Of a stretch of 64,000 nucleotides of DNA, positions 17,575-26,400 are shown one piece after another. Position 1 is the first letter of the stretch, and each line of letters opens with the position of its first letter. The notes beneath the pieces were generated by a model. The model ran no database searches, had not been told where the DNA came from, and was given only the letters and a program-made list of their open reading frames with translations. The stretch comes from Dyella_B acidisoli (lineage in GTDB: Bacteria > Pseudomonadota > Gammaproteobacteria > Xanthomonadales > Rhodanobacteraceae), in NCBI RefSeq assembly GCF_049532895.1, contig NZ_CP064031.1, positions 2,294,001-2,358,000 on the forward strand, written 5' to 3'. Made by a program: the position numbers and the translations under genes.

Positions 17575-18090
17575 ATGGTTACGCCCGTTACCAGCAGCGA
17601 AAAATACGATAGGGCTATCGAAGAGCATGCGATGCGACGATCGGGCATGCTCGGGCGCGGAGGCAACATGGGGAATGCCTTATATGCCATCGACTACGAC
17701 CGACTTCCCAGGGAAGCGCGTCACACCATCAGTCTCATTATTTCCAACGGACCTTTCCCCTATCCGGTAAAAGATGGGTCGATTTTCGGAAATAGGTTTG
17801 GTGATTTGCCTGACGGCCGCTATCGCGAATACACAGTGCCAACCCCCGGTGTAAACAATCGTGGCGCGCGAAGAATCGTGGCAAGGTGCGGCTCTGCGCA
17901 ATTATTCTTTACGGCCTGTCACTATGAGCGCGTAGAGGTTAATGGGGGTTCGCCAGCTCAAAAAGATCAGGAGCGAATCGCCCGCACCAGTGCTGTGGAT
18001 CCCGAGTGGCAAAACGGGTTTTACATCATTACTGGGATGACCCTTGATTTACGCAACGATATAAGCAAGGCAATCAAGGCGCTCAGTTAA
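17575..18090 (+). CDS. Ribonuclease N1/T1-type (barnase-like) toxin, orphan
   Basis: The C-terminal half of this 171-residue protein reads like a guanyl-specific microbial RNase (RNase Sa/N1 family): YDRLPREARHTISLI, then NGPFPYPVKDG, then FGNRFGDLPDGRYREYTVPT, then NRGARRIVARC, then FTACHYERVEV. The catalytic Glu (in YREYTV), Arg (GARRIV) and His (CHYERV) are all present. The N-terminal about 45 residues are polar, with no signal peptide or known delivery domain. A GAGAGGA seven bases before the ATG at 17575 fixes the start. No barstar-like immunity gene is visible beside it. It may be the detached tip of a polymorphic toxin (an RHS gene lies 5 kb away) or an intracellular toxin whose inhibitor is unrecognised. 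Confidence 0.8.
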   Translation: MVTPVTSSEKYDRAIEEHAMRRSGMLGRGGNMGNALYAIDYDRLPREARHTISLIISNGPFPYPVKDGSIFGNRFGDLPDGRYREYTVPTPGVNNRGARRIVARCGSAQLFFTACHYERVEVNGGSPAQKDQERIARTSAVDPEWQNGFYIITGMTLDLRNDISKAIKALS

Positions 18091-18265
18091 GGATCGGGAG
18101 ACGACCAGGCCTGTCTTGAAGGCGTCGAAGGGCTAGGGAGTGAACCATTTATCGGTGAACGTCGCAAGGAAAAAGGAATCTGAAAACTTATGTCGCCGCT
18201 TCCCGTGCTGGCGGTACATTCGAGACCACCACAGTTTCGATGATCGTTCAGCGACAGGCGGCAGC

Positions 18266-18361
18266 CATGTCACTTTACGCAGCCATTGACCTGCATTCTG
18301 ATCGCCATATGATAGCAAGACCCCCAAGATCAACTTGGGTGGCCGGACGTCGTTGCAAGTA
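18266..18361 (+). mobile_element. IS110-family transposase relic (N-terminus only)
   Basis: The ATG at 18266 begins SLYAAIDLHSD, the usual start of IS110-type (DEDD) transposases. It then diverges and stops after 31 residues. Upstream 18120-18265 may be the left end of the same element. The remainder of 18091-18430 holds no recognisable gene. Confidence 0.5.
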
Positions 18362-18430
18362 ATCGACTATTACATGCTGGAGCACTAGCGCAATCCTGTG
18401 CTGTGCCTGAGATCACTCATGGAGCCACGT

Positions 18431-18916
18431 ATGTCAAGCGCAACACCTTTTCCCGCACAAGGAACTGTTCTTTGGGGTGTGGATGTCGACCTCTCGCGAG
18501 AGGTATTCCGATCAGGTGCCGCATCAAAGCCTAACGTTGATTACCTACGCTTTATCGATATTGAAAACCATCAGTCAGATGGGCGCATTGCTCCAGAAGA
18601 TGGCGACAAGTTCATGGTGGAACCCGGGCAAGGAATATCCTTGTTCTTGGAACGGATGATTCCAGAGGGAATGGTCCTCATGGATGCGGCGACTTGGAAA
18701 AATGCTGGCAAGGACAAGAAGAAGATTTCGTGGTGGGGCATCGAACAAGATAAGCCCATTCCTGTTGGCCTTACGCTGATCTACGACGGCGTTCCACCAG
18801 GTCATTGCACGCTTACGACTGACAAAACAAGAACTGTCCGCGCCTTCCTCGAGCTAGTTGCAATGATCACCTTCGTTTCAAAAGGGACCGATTTTGTCGG
18901 CCCAAGGAGCAGCTAA
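18431..18916 (+). CDS. Putative Tse2-like (ADP-ribosyltransferase-fold) toxin
   Basis: A 161-residue soluble protein. Its middle and end resemble the Tse2-type toxin domain: an RFIDIE strand near the start, PGQGISLF, a tryptophan-containing strand ISWWGIEQDKPIPVGLTLIYD (family form: W.IP.GT.IP.GL.L..D), a GHCTLTT strand (family G.HY.I.P), and a final helix. Tse2 proteins kill the producing cell unless bound by an immunity protein. The start is set at the ATG at 18431 with GGAG six bases upstream; the frame opens earlier. The stop overlaps the start of a 57-residue gene (TAATG), so the two are translationally coupled, as in toxin-antitoxin or effector-immunity pairs. The assignment is by pattern only. 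Confidence 0.55.
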   Translation: MSSATPFPAQGTVLWGVDVDLSREVFRSGAASKPNVDYLRFIDIENHQSDGRIAPEDGDKFMVEPGQGISLFLERMIPEGMVLMDAATWKNAGKDKKKISWWGIEQDKPIPVGLTLIYDGVPPGHCTLTTDKTRTVRAFLELVAMITFVSKGTDFVGPRSS

Positions 18917-19089
18917 TGATCAACGTTGAATTATCCGCAAGGGAACTAACTTACCTTCTACTCTCGCTGCGAAAATATGAGCAAGGACTCATGGCGCAGG
19001 AGGAAGAAGAGATGGAAGACACAGCCACTGACCTGATCTTCATTCAATCTCTGTCAAAGAAATTGGTGGCCGCTAAGGAAGCCAAGTGA
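18916..19089 (+). CDS. 57-aa partner of the Tse2-like protein, candidate antitoxin/immunity
   Basis: An ATG overlapping the previous stop by one base opens a 57-codon frame: INVELSARELTYLLLSLRKY, then an acidic run QEEEEMEDTATD, then LIFIQSLSKKLVAAKEAK. It is predicted to be two amphipathic helices joined by an acidic segment, a composition usual for small toxin-neutralising proteins. A strong terminator begins ten bases after its stop, so it is the last gene of a two-gene unit. No named family is recognised. The neutralising role is inferred from coupling and size. Confidence 0.6.
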   Translation: MINVELSARELTYLLLSLRKYEQGLMAQEEEEMEDTATDLIFIQSLSKKLVAAKEAK

Positions 19090-19098
19090 TCATGCCAT

Positions 19099-19124
19099 AG
19101 CCCGCCACCATGGCGGGCTTTTTT
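19099..19124 (+). terminator. Rho-independent terminator
   Basis: AGCCCGCC and GGCGGGCT form an 8-bp GC-rich stem closed by a four-base loop and followed by six T residues. It ends the toxin-like/57-aa unit. The following 19125-19310 shows no gene. Confidence 0.85.
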
Positions 19125-19310
19125 CATTGTGCATCACCGCACTTAATAGGGGAGCACGCCGGTTGCAAGTTCTTGCTTCACACCTCGAAGTTCTACTCGT
19201 GCGTAGGAAGTGAACCTAGCCCTTTTTGCGAGTTTTGGATTTCGGCTCCTACCCCGAGAAAGCCCCAGATTTGCTGGCGTTAACCTGAGCGAGGCATTAG
19301 CGCACCACAC

Positions 19311-19838
19311 TCAATGCCGGTCAATTTCGAAGCGGCTATGAGTGGATCCAAAAATCGCTTTACCTTCTTCATTTATATAGATCCTCGAAGTCACGGTCGA
19401 CGGGTCTTTAAAAATGGAGGCATCTTTGGGTACGGCGATATCGTTGAATGCCTCCATTTTAATGCGCCCACGTTCGGTCTTTTCCGACCGCGCCACGTCG
19501 ACGCAAGGCACGATGTTCGTGACGTTGTAGAGATAGCGGATCTCGCCTGTGCCTTCGCAATCAAGCTCTAACAATTGTCCGAACTTTGACAAGAACGCGC
19601 CCAGCGTTTCTTTGGCTCGTTCATTGAGTACCAAAGCGCCAGGAACCATTGCACTGACATCTGCAGGAGGAAGTTTATGTTTCCGCCGTTTGCTGTCGGC
19701 AAAACCTACCAATGGCCGATCCATCCAATTTTTCGGCTTGCCGTCTATGTCAAATCGACCCGAAATCGAGTCGTCGTCATCGAGGGAAACGACCATGGCG
19801 TAGTCGTTGATCGAGGCATATCGCAATTCCCAAATCAT
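19311..19838 (-). CDS. Imm11-family-like immunity protein (DUF1629 type)
   Basis: A 175-residue cytoplasmic protein. The region PGALVLNERAKETL, then LLELDCEGTGEIRYLYNVTN, then VPCVDVARSEKT, then KDASIFKDPSTVTSRIYINE follows the order of Imm11/DUF1629 proteins: a conserved YYLLNVTNVVDCLD-like strand, and a late 'IFKIP....R.E.F.S' stretch. These proteins neutralise partner toxins of polymorphic toxin systems. GGAG lies about eleven bases before the start. No partner toxin gene is visible on the same strand upstream, so it is an orphan immunity gene. Confidence 0.6.
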   Translation of the reverse strand: MIWELRYASINDYAMVVSLDDDDSISGRFDIDGKPKNWMDRPLVGFADSKRRKHKLPPADVSAMVPGALVLNERAKETLGAFLSKFGQLLELDCEGTGEIRYLYNVTNIVPCVDVARSEKTERGRIKMEAFNDIAVPKDASIFKDPSTVTSRIYINEEGKAIFGSTHSRFEIDRH

Positions 19839-20064
19839 GGTCTTGCTGTCTCCGAATTAGAGCGAAAGAACGCCTGAAAGCAATTGTCCCTTGATGGATC
19901 GAAGACTCTTTCGCCCACCCGTAGCTTCCGTTCCCTCGCGCAATTGATCGTAAACGGCCAGGTGATATTCTGGGTCGTGATGAGAAACCTCAGGGTCAGA
20001 GTTTTTTTCCGGGCCATGCGGCTGCTGAAAAATGGCCCTGCCACCTTTTCTCCATCGTTGGAGC

Positions 20065-20260
20065 TTAGGATACTCATCGATTTGCGACCGACCGAACTTG
20101 CAAAAAAAAGACGCTGGTCGTCATGAGTGATTATCTTGACAATACAAATTTGTATGTCCAACGTATAAATGACCGCATCTCGAAGCACCGTATCCCGGTA
20201 TTTGAAAAGCAAACCGGGCACGCGCAACTACGCAAGATCCCGTACCTCAACTCCAATCGA
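20065..20260 (+). pseudogene. Broken partial paralogue of the downstream membrane-protein gene
   Basis: The text LRILIDLRPTELAKK runs up to an eight-A run near 20102-20109. After a one-base shift the sequence continues KTLVVMSDYLDNTNLYVQRI and RISKHRIPVFEKQTGHAQLRK. Both halves match the end of the gene at 20273 (YLNPTELAKARHRKTLILDR, and PELFVRRLNDQILKYEIPVL). It is therefore a truncated tandem copy with a homopolymer frameshift. The upstream part (19839-20064) is unrecognisable. Confidence 0.65.
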
Positions 20261-20272
20261 TGCAGGCCGGCA

Positions 20273-20869
20273 ATGAAATCCGACTTCCAACAAGCGCCAA
20301 CACCGGTGATATCCCATTCTGCGGAAAATGGCATGGTTGCGCGAAGTGATTGTGATGTATTCGGATATGTGGGGAGCGGATTGTCAAATGTCATAGCGAC
20401 CATCGTGGTCGTCATCATGCTACTGGTGTTATGCGGGGCCTTTTTCCTTAACTATGAAGAGACGCGGCACTGGCCCATGGCAATCTTTGGATGCTTTCTA
20501 TTTGTGCTTGCCGTGGGTGCAGTCGCAGGTGCAATTTTTGAGCGTAATATCGAGATTATTATCGACGAGCAAGGGGTTACCAAGACACGTAACAAACGGG
20601 TTTCTGGAAAACTCGACTGGAACGACATGGCCTCCATCGATGCGATCAAGTCGCGCGGGCGGTATCAGGTGAGTCAGCTCTATCTGAATCCGACGGAGCT
20701 TGCGAAAGCTAGACATCGCAAGACTCTCATCCTCGATAGGAGGGGCCTCAAAAATCCTGAACTGTTTGTCCGTCGACTGAATGATCAGATTTTAAAGTAC
20801 GAGATTCCCGTGTTGGACAGGAATCCTTCGTATGCGGAACCACGCAAGGTATTTAGGATTCCGGAGTAA
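20273..20869 (+). CDS. Two-TM membrane protein (STM3941-like), possible immunity protein
   Basis: 198 residues. After a short polar start come two transmembrane segments (VIATIVVVIMLLVLCGAFFL and MAIFGCFLFVLAVGAVAGAI), then a cytoplasmic domain with IIIDEQGVTKTRNKRVSGKL, DWNDMASIDAI and a helix PELFVRRLNDQILKYEIPVL. The layout (two TM helices followed by a small beta domain with a D/W-containing strand) resembles STM3941-type proteins, of unknown function. The frame opens at 20123, but that upstream part is the tail of a broken copy, so the ATG at 20273 is chosen. Because of orphan toxins and immunity genes next to it, an immunity role is conceivable. Confidence 0.6.
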   Translation: MKSDFQQAPTPVISHSAENGMVARSDCDVFGYVGSGLSNVIATIVVVIMLLVLCGAFFLNYEETRHWPMAIFGCFLFVLAVGAVAGAIFERNIEIIIDEQGVTKTRNKRVSGKLDWNDMASIDAIKSRGRYQVSQLYLNPTELAKARHRKTLILDRRGLKNPELFVRRLNDQILKYEIPVLDRNPSYAEPRKVFRIPE

Positions 20870-20987
20870 ATTCAAAGGAACCCCGTCGATGCTGCTACTG
20901 AAAAATGGCTCTGACACTGAGGGTTCCCCACGTTTTTGTGTACAGGTTCCAATGAAATCGGCAGTCTGGCTGAAATCTTGGAAATAA

Positions 20988-21068
20988 CCTTGTCGTCATT
21001 CCGGCGAAGGTGGAATCCATGCTTCGTACTGGCGATGGATTCCGGCCTTCGCCGGAATGACGACAAGG
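20988..21068. repeat. REP-like palindrome with extended ends
   Basis: Arms CCTTGTCGTCATTCCGGCGA and TCGCCGGAATGACGACAAGG, with an ATGGATTCC/GGAATCCAT extension and one small deletion in the left arm. The rest of 20870-21164 shows no gene; TGAAAAATGGCTCTGACACTG at about 20891-20911 echoes 20031-20042. Confidence 0.8.
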
Positions 21069-21164
21069 AAAAAATGGGCGTTTCGGGCAATAAGGCCTTC
21101 CCTTTATTTATCTCAAAAACGTTGGGATACCTCAGGCCTAGGTTCACTTCCTGTGTACGCAAAA

Positions 21165-22007
21165 TCACCCTGACACTGCCCGCAAATCGGCCAGCTCCTT
21201 GCGCAGCGCCGCGTTTTCTTCTCGAAGTTCGGCCACCTGCCTGCGCAGGGTGATCAGTTCGTCTGCGTCGTCATCGGCGCTTGTCACTGGCGATGGCGTG
21301 ATCGGCTCCTTGGCGGCCACGTCCCGTGGTTTGCGCTTGGCATCGCGCACTCGCTTGGCCATTTCCTTCAGTTCCTTGCTTCCCGCCAGGGCCGCCTCTC
21401 TCTGTTCCTCTTCCGGAAGGCTCGACACCGCTGCCGCGGCATTGATAGAGATCATGCCCGAGCGCACGGCAGCGACGACTTCAGGTGCTGCCTGCTTCTG
21501 GATCTTTTCGATCAGGGCTACTTGATTGCCGCTGAGCTTGGCTTCGCGCGCGAGTGCCTCTCGGCTAGGTGGTCGCTCAGCGGGGTGGGGGGTAGGAGCG
21601 GGTGGTTCGTCGAGGGAAGCTGCCTCGTCCTTGTCCTCGTGCTCGGTGGTGGGCACTGGGGGTGTCGAGGCCTGTATGGCGGATCGTTGCGCCAGGATCT
21701 CGCGCTTGCGCAGGGCCAGAACGCCACGTTGAAAATCCGACACACTGCGCCGGCCCAGGTGTTGGTCGATCATCCATAAATGCACATCCTCGATCGACTG
21801 GAAGCGGGGATTTTGCATCGTCTGGAACGGCAGGCCGTGCTTCTGGCAAATGCCATAGCGATTGTGACCATCGACCAATACGTTGCCCCACAGCACCAGG
21901 GCATCGCGGCAGCCCTCTGCAAGAAGGCTGCGCTCCAACGACTCGTGTTCCTCCGGCGTCAGAGGATCAATGTAGGCCTTGAGTTCTTCGTTGACGATGA
22001 TGTCCAA
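21165..22007 (-). CDS. ParB N-terminal-domain (ParB/Srx-like) protein
   Basis: About 280 residues. Near the N-terminus are IDPLTPEEHESLERSLLAEG, CRDALVLW and VLVDGHNRYGICQ, the ParB-like NTPase fold signature (GHxRY). This is followed by a helical DNA-binding-like part (SREALAREAKLSGNQVALIE), an acidic/proline linker and a C-terminal leucine-rich coiled coil (LITLRRQVAELREENAALRK). Relatives in Xanthomonadales are annotated as plasmid partition-related. The frame is open to 22214, but that extension reads through a REP repeat. The TTG at 22007 gives a sensible start. No ParA is present, so a plasmid-type partition system is not complete here. It suggests plasmid or integrative-element ancestry. 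Confidence 0.7.
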   Translation of the reverse strand: MDIIVNEELKAYIDPLTPEEHESLERSLLAEGCRDALVLWGNVLVDGHNRYGICQKHGLPFQTMQNPRFQSIEDVHLWMIDQHLGRRSVSDFQRGVLALRKREILAQRSAIQASTPPVPTTEHEDKDEAASLDEPPAPTPHPAERPPSREALAREAKLSGNQVALIEKIQKQAAPEVVAAVRSGMISINAAAAVSSLPEEEQREAALAGSKELKEMAKRVRDAKRKPRDVAAKEPITPSPVTSADDDADELITLRRQVAELREENAALRKELADLRAVSG

Positions 22008-22164
22008 GTCCGCTTCGCCCAGTATGAGAAGAAAAGGGCGCGCATTGTAGTGCGCGCGGCCGGGATGGGGATACGTGTTGACAAGGAGGGAGTGCCAGCC
22101 ATGCAGGGCCTGAAGCCTCAATGCTCTGAACTCAAGGGTGCACTCATGTCCAGAATCACGACAA

Positions 22165-22243
22165 CCGTCATCCCAGCGAAAGCTGGGATCCAGCGACGTT
22201 GAGCTGAAAGACACTGGATTCCAGCTTTCGCTGGAATGACGAG
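22165..22243. repeat. REP-like palindrome
   Basis: Arms CCGTCATCCCAGCGAAAGCT and AGCTTTCGCTGGAATGACGA around a loop with CAGCGACGTTGAGCTGAAAG. Same type as 12331-12412. The rest of 22008-22359 shows no gene. Confidence 0.75.
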
Positions 22244-22359
22244 TGCGGAGTTTCTGGCTCGTGTAACGAGCACAGCGCGGAGGGTTGACGGATGAGTAGT
22301 GCGCGAATTAAACGTTCATGAGTTGGGAAACTCATGCCAATAGAAAAACGCTTGTTCTG

Positions 22360-22632
22360 TTACTGCCACGTCTGGCGTTGCAATCCAAGCCAATTCTCAT
22401 CGCCTAACCGCGCTAGCACTTCGTCAATCTTTGTGTTGATCGCTTCAAAGATGAAATAGAGTTCGGCGCGGCCTATGGTCATCATGGCGTTGCCGTTCGC
22501 AGCGTTGTCCTCGTTATAAGTGATATGCGCCATCAGGGTCAGCATGTCCTGCAGGTGTTTCAGGTTTTCGTAGCCGTCTCTGGACAATAGATAGAGCTGC
22601 GGTCCGCAGCGGTCGGCTTGCATGTCTTTCAT
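22360..22632 (-). CDS. Small helical protein, XAC0095-like
   Basis: A 90-residue soluble protein. YLLSRDGYENLKHLQDMLTL followed by MAHIT and a C-terminal helix ELYFIFEAINTKIDEVLARL resembles small Xanthomonadaceae proteins of the XAC0095 family (unknown function, predicted helical). The ATG at 22632 is chosen because GGAG precedes it by six bases; another ATG lies twelve bases upstream. Recognition is from memory of the pattern, so moderate confidence. Confidence 0.55.
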   Translation of the reverse strand: MKDMQADRCGPQLYLLSRDGYENLKHLQDMLTLMAHITYNEDNAANGNAMMTIGRAELYFIFEAINTKIDEVLARLGDENWLGLQRQTWQ

Positions 22633-23145
22633 GGTGTTCTCCACACGCTTAGGTCACGCCGCGTGTTGCGCGCGGCGTGAAGGGCTTCAGGAAAAATCCT
22701 GCTCGTTGTGTCGGAATCAGCTGCTTCCGTTTCGACGAATGCCCACTTTGGCTCGACGCCGCGCAGTTTGCGCGGCGGTGAAGTAGGGGAAATGCACCTT
22801 GGCGGGGGCACGCAAGCGTGCGGGTGCCGTATGATTCGATGTAACCACTGTTGACTCCAGATAAGTTGATGGTGGCCAGCGGATTGTCTGGGGGCCTAAG
22901 CCCAGGCAATCCGCGCTACTTCACTCATGTCGGGCGTGTCGCAGTCATCACAGCGGATGATCACGCTCGACAATGACACCATCGCATGAAATACATCGTG
23001 CAATCTGTCGGGTCCGAGTGATTCGCTGCGTTGGCGAATGCCTACTTGGCACATGCGAAAGAGCTTGGATGATGTCGATAAGCTCGAACTCTTATTCGCC
23101 CCGCCAAGTGTGCTTATCGATGTCGTGATGAAAAATTTTCCAACC
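22633..23145. other. Intergenic region with GC-rich hairpins
   Basis: No convincing gene. A hairpin CACGCCGCG/CGCGGCGTG occurs at about 22652-22679, and further short GC-rich inverted motifs such as GCACGC/GCGTGC near 22808. Open frames here are short and unlike known proteins. Confidence 0.5.
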
Positions 23146-23232
23146 GGCCGTCATTCCCGCGAAAGCGGGAATCCACTTTGCTCTGATGCATTCCTAAAAA
23201 TGGATTCCCGCTTTCGCGGGAATGACGGCCGT
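23146..23232. repeat. REP-like palindrome
   Basis: Arms GGCCGTCATTCCCGCGAAAG and CTTTCGCGGGAATGACGGCC, with TTTGCTCTGATGCATTCC in the loop. Near copy of 6655-6735. Confidence 0.85.
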
Positions 23233-23341
23233 GAGGGAGTGCGTACATTTATGGATCTACTCATGCGAACGGGACAGTTGGTTAAGTTAGTCAGCAAACC
23301 CTCTACGCCTAAGTAAGTGTCATTCGGGGTGGGGATCGATA

Positions 23342-23454
23342 CTTGTCTCGAAAGGCCATTGCGTTGGCCTTTACTGGAGCTTCCCAAAACACAGCCTTTC
23401 CGGAGACTAGCCGCACATATGCAGGTTTGACGCAACGGCTAAAAGGGGAAGTCT
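23342..23454 (+). promoter_or_regulatory. 5' leader of the RHS gene, shared with the acyltransferase gene
   Basis: This leader is about 80 percent identical by eye to 28492-28605. The shared block includes CTTGTCTCGA, a hairpin AGGCCA-ttgcg-TTGGCCT, CCCAAAAC, AGACTAGCCGCAC, CGCAAC and the ribosome site AAAAGGGGAA. The similarity runs on into the first seven or so codons of two unrelated genes. A nested stem AGACT-AGCCG with CGGCT-(a)9-AGTCT is possible here. It probably includes promoter and untranslated leader. Confidence 0.6.
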
Positions 23455-26400
23455 TTGTCCAGGGGAAATCAGGGAATGATGCGCGTGGAACGCATCAAAA
23501 TTGCCGCGGCTGAGGCCGATTCGTCAGCTTCGAATGGCGCATGGTTTGCACGTCATCGAGGACTTCTTTCCGCGGCAGTCGCTGCCATGGTTTTGTTGCA
23601 AGCAGCGCCGCTTACGGTTGCCGCGCAAGACACCAAAAATCAAAGCACGATTTATGTGCACGCGAGTTACATGGATCTATTCGATGCGACAGGAGGGCCG
23701 GCGAGCCTCTCCTACTCGCCTCCGCAGAACCCGTTCGGCTCTCTTCCTCCGATCGCTAAGGGGCTTGCCTTCTCACCTAAGCGGCCGTTCTCTCCTCAGA
23801 GCGCTGCTCCCAGCACCGATTGCAAGAAGAACCCGAATGGTGGCGGGGATAAAAAGGCAGATCCCGTGTTGCTGAGCAGTGGCAGCAAGATCGAGACATT
23901 TCCGCTATTCCAAACGCCCGGCGAGATGGGCTTGAAGTTCGTGCTGTATCACAACAGCGGCAACGTGGCGCCATGGACGAGCAATCTCGATTACATGCTG
24001 GATACCACCTGCCATTACCAAAGCTTGGCGGAAGGCGCCACGGTGACCAATTGCAGTCAGGTCACTCTGCATCGCCCGGATGGTTCGATGGTGGCCTTCA
24101 GTGGTGGTGCGAACAACACGTCCTACCCAATCATGGGCAATGGCGTGCAAGTGCTGACACGCGATCCGTCCAGTGGCAATTACACCTTGCGGGATGACGA
24201 CGGCAGCACGCAGGTGTATGCATCATCGGGTGCCATCCAGTTGATCGTGGATGCTTCTGGCATCGGCTGGGTCTTCACCTATAGCGGCGGGCTGTTGGCA
24301 TCGGTGACGCATACCAATGGCCAGTCGATCCGCTTTACCTACGTGCCTTCGGCAAACGGCGGTGCACCCACCGTCACGGTCATCGATCCTGCCGGCAATG
24401 CCTATAACTACACGGGCACGGAATCCCCAGCCAATTACACGTTAAACGATGTCGTAAGTTCGATAAGTTTTCCAGGGAGTCCTGCAACCACGCTTTCCTT
24501 CAAGGGAACGTCGGGCGGCATCTTTGGCGAGATGGATTACAACGGTACGCCGTATGCGTACACGACCTACGATACGACTGTCTTGAGCGTCAACAACGGC
24601 ACCCCGAATTTCGGTCCCTATTGGGGATGGGCCACCAGCACTTATTACGCGGATGGCAGTGGCAAAAACACGATCGCCTACAGCACAGATAGTGCTGGTC
24701 ACCTGGTGGCCACGGTGACCAATCCGCTGGGACACGTCACCACCAACACCTATGCAGGCGTGAACGGGTTGCTGAGCACCATCAGCGATGGCGCTACGAC
24801 CACGTGTGGCCCCACCGCTCACACTCGAACTTACGACAGCAACGGCAACCTCTCTCAGACGGTCGACAACAACGGCAACGTTCATACCTACAACTACGCA
24901 GCCAACGGGCAACTGCAAACCGAAACAGAAGCGGCTGGCACATCCCTCGCGCGCAAGACCGACTATGTGTGGGATCCCACTGCCACGTTGAACCGGCCGC
25001 TTAGCGTGACCGTGGAAGGCGTCCGCAAGACAACGTACACCTACAACGCCCAGAATCGCATCGCCTCCGTCAGCGTGACCAATCTTTCTGCGAACGGCAG
25101 TGCAGGGCAGACGCTGACGACCAGCTATCAATACGCGCTGTATGGCAATGGTCTGGTGCAGACCATGACGGTCACCAAGCCGTCGCCCAACGGCAGCGAT
25201 ACCGATACTTATCGCTACGATGGCCTGGGCAATGTCACGTCCATCAGCAACGGTCTGGGTCAGACGACGTCCTATGGCAACTACAACGGGCTGGGTGAGC
25301 CTGGTGCGGTTACAGGGCCCAACGGCGACACGGTGAATTACACCTACGATGCGCGTGGCAGGGTATGGACCAAGACGACGCATCCCAACGGCGGTAGCGC
25401 CACGTGGACGTATGGCTACGATGGTTTCGGTTTGCTATCCAGTCTGTCCGGGCCGGATGGGCAAGTCACCACCTGGAATCGAGACCAGGTGATGCAGGTG
25501 AAAAGCATCACCCATAACGATAAAGACGGAACCTCCACCGAGAGTTTCCAATACGACGCCAATGGAGACGTCACTCAACACACGATCGCTCGCGGCACCA
25601 CCACCACCCTGATCCAGAATGTCATTTACGATGGACTGGGGCGGGTTTATCAGCGCTTGGGCCAGCACGGTCAATCGCTCACTTACGTTTATGACGGCAA
25701 CGGCAACGTGGCATCCGTCACTAATGCAGCCGGTCATGTGACCAGCCATCAATACGATGCGTTGGACCGTGCCACCCGGACCGTCGAGAGTGGTGGCGCC
25801 AGCCCATCGGTCGGCAGCACAGCTCAAGCGAGTGCAACGATCAGCTACATGCACGACGCCGGGAACCAGCTCACAAGTGTCACCGATCCGCGTGGTCTCA
25901 TCACCGGCTATGTCTACGATGGGTTAGGGCAGCTTTGGCAACAGACCAGCCCTGATACCGGCACCACAAGCTATAACTACGACGGGAATGGTCGCCGCAC
26001 CAGCATGACGCGTGCGAACGGTGTGCTGACCACGTATGCCTATGACGCCATCGGCCGCACCACCGGCATCAGTGCGGGTGGGCAGTCTCAAACCTTCACT
26101 TACGATAGCTGCGCCAATGGCCTTGGTCGCTTGTGCAGCGCGGCCAATGCCGGCGGTCACGTGGGTTATGGCTATACCCCAGAGGGCTGGGTGAGCAATC
26201 GCTCCTTCACCGTCGGGGGCGCGAGTTATTCGCTGGGTTATGGTTACAACGCAACAGGGGATGTTGCTGCGGTGATCTACCCGGATGGCAATCAGGCCAT
26301 CTACAACTACACCAATGGCGTGGTGTCTTCCATCAGCTTGAATATCGGGGGCGTAGGGAAGACCGCAGCCAGCCAGATCACCTATCAGCCCCAGGACAGC

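Noticed and set aside
18133..18333. Antisense 66-aa frame over the IS110 relic
   Set aside because: No domain, no ribosome site; it overlaps the transposase remnant.
21165..22007. Complete plasmid partition system
   Set aside because: Only a ParB-like protein is present; no ParA, origin or iterons were seen.
2728..23232. Palindromic repeats considered as CRISPR
   Set aside because: Copies are dispersed by kilobases, are inverted repeats with variable loops, and no spacer-repeat periodicity exists.
23342..23454. Shared leader considered as a c-di-GMP (GEMM) riboswitch
   Set aside because: It contains GACGCAAC and purine-rich runs, but the GEMM core motifs and the two-helix arrangement could not be matched.
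24442..25383. Long antisense frames inside the RHS gene (also 25924-26544 and 26605-27375)
   Set aside because: Opposite to regular YD repeats; their repeated composition mirrors the sense strand.
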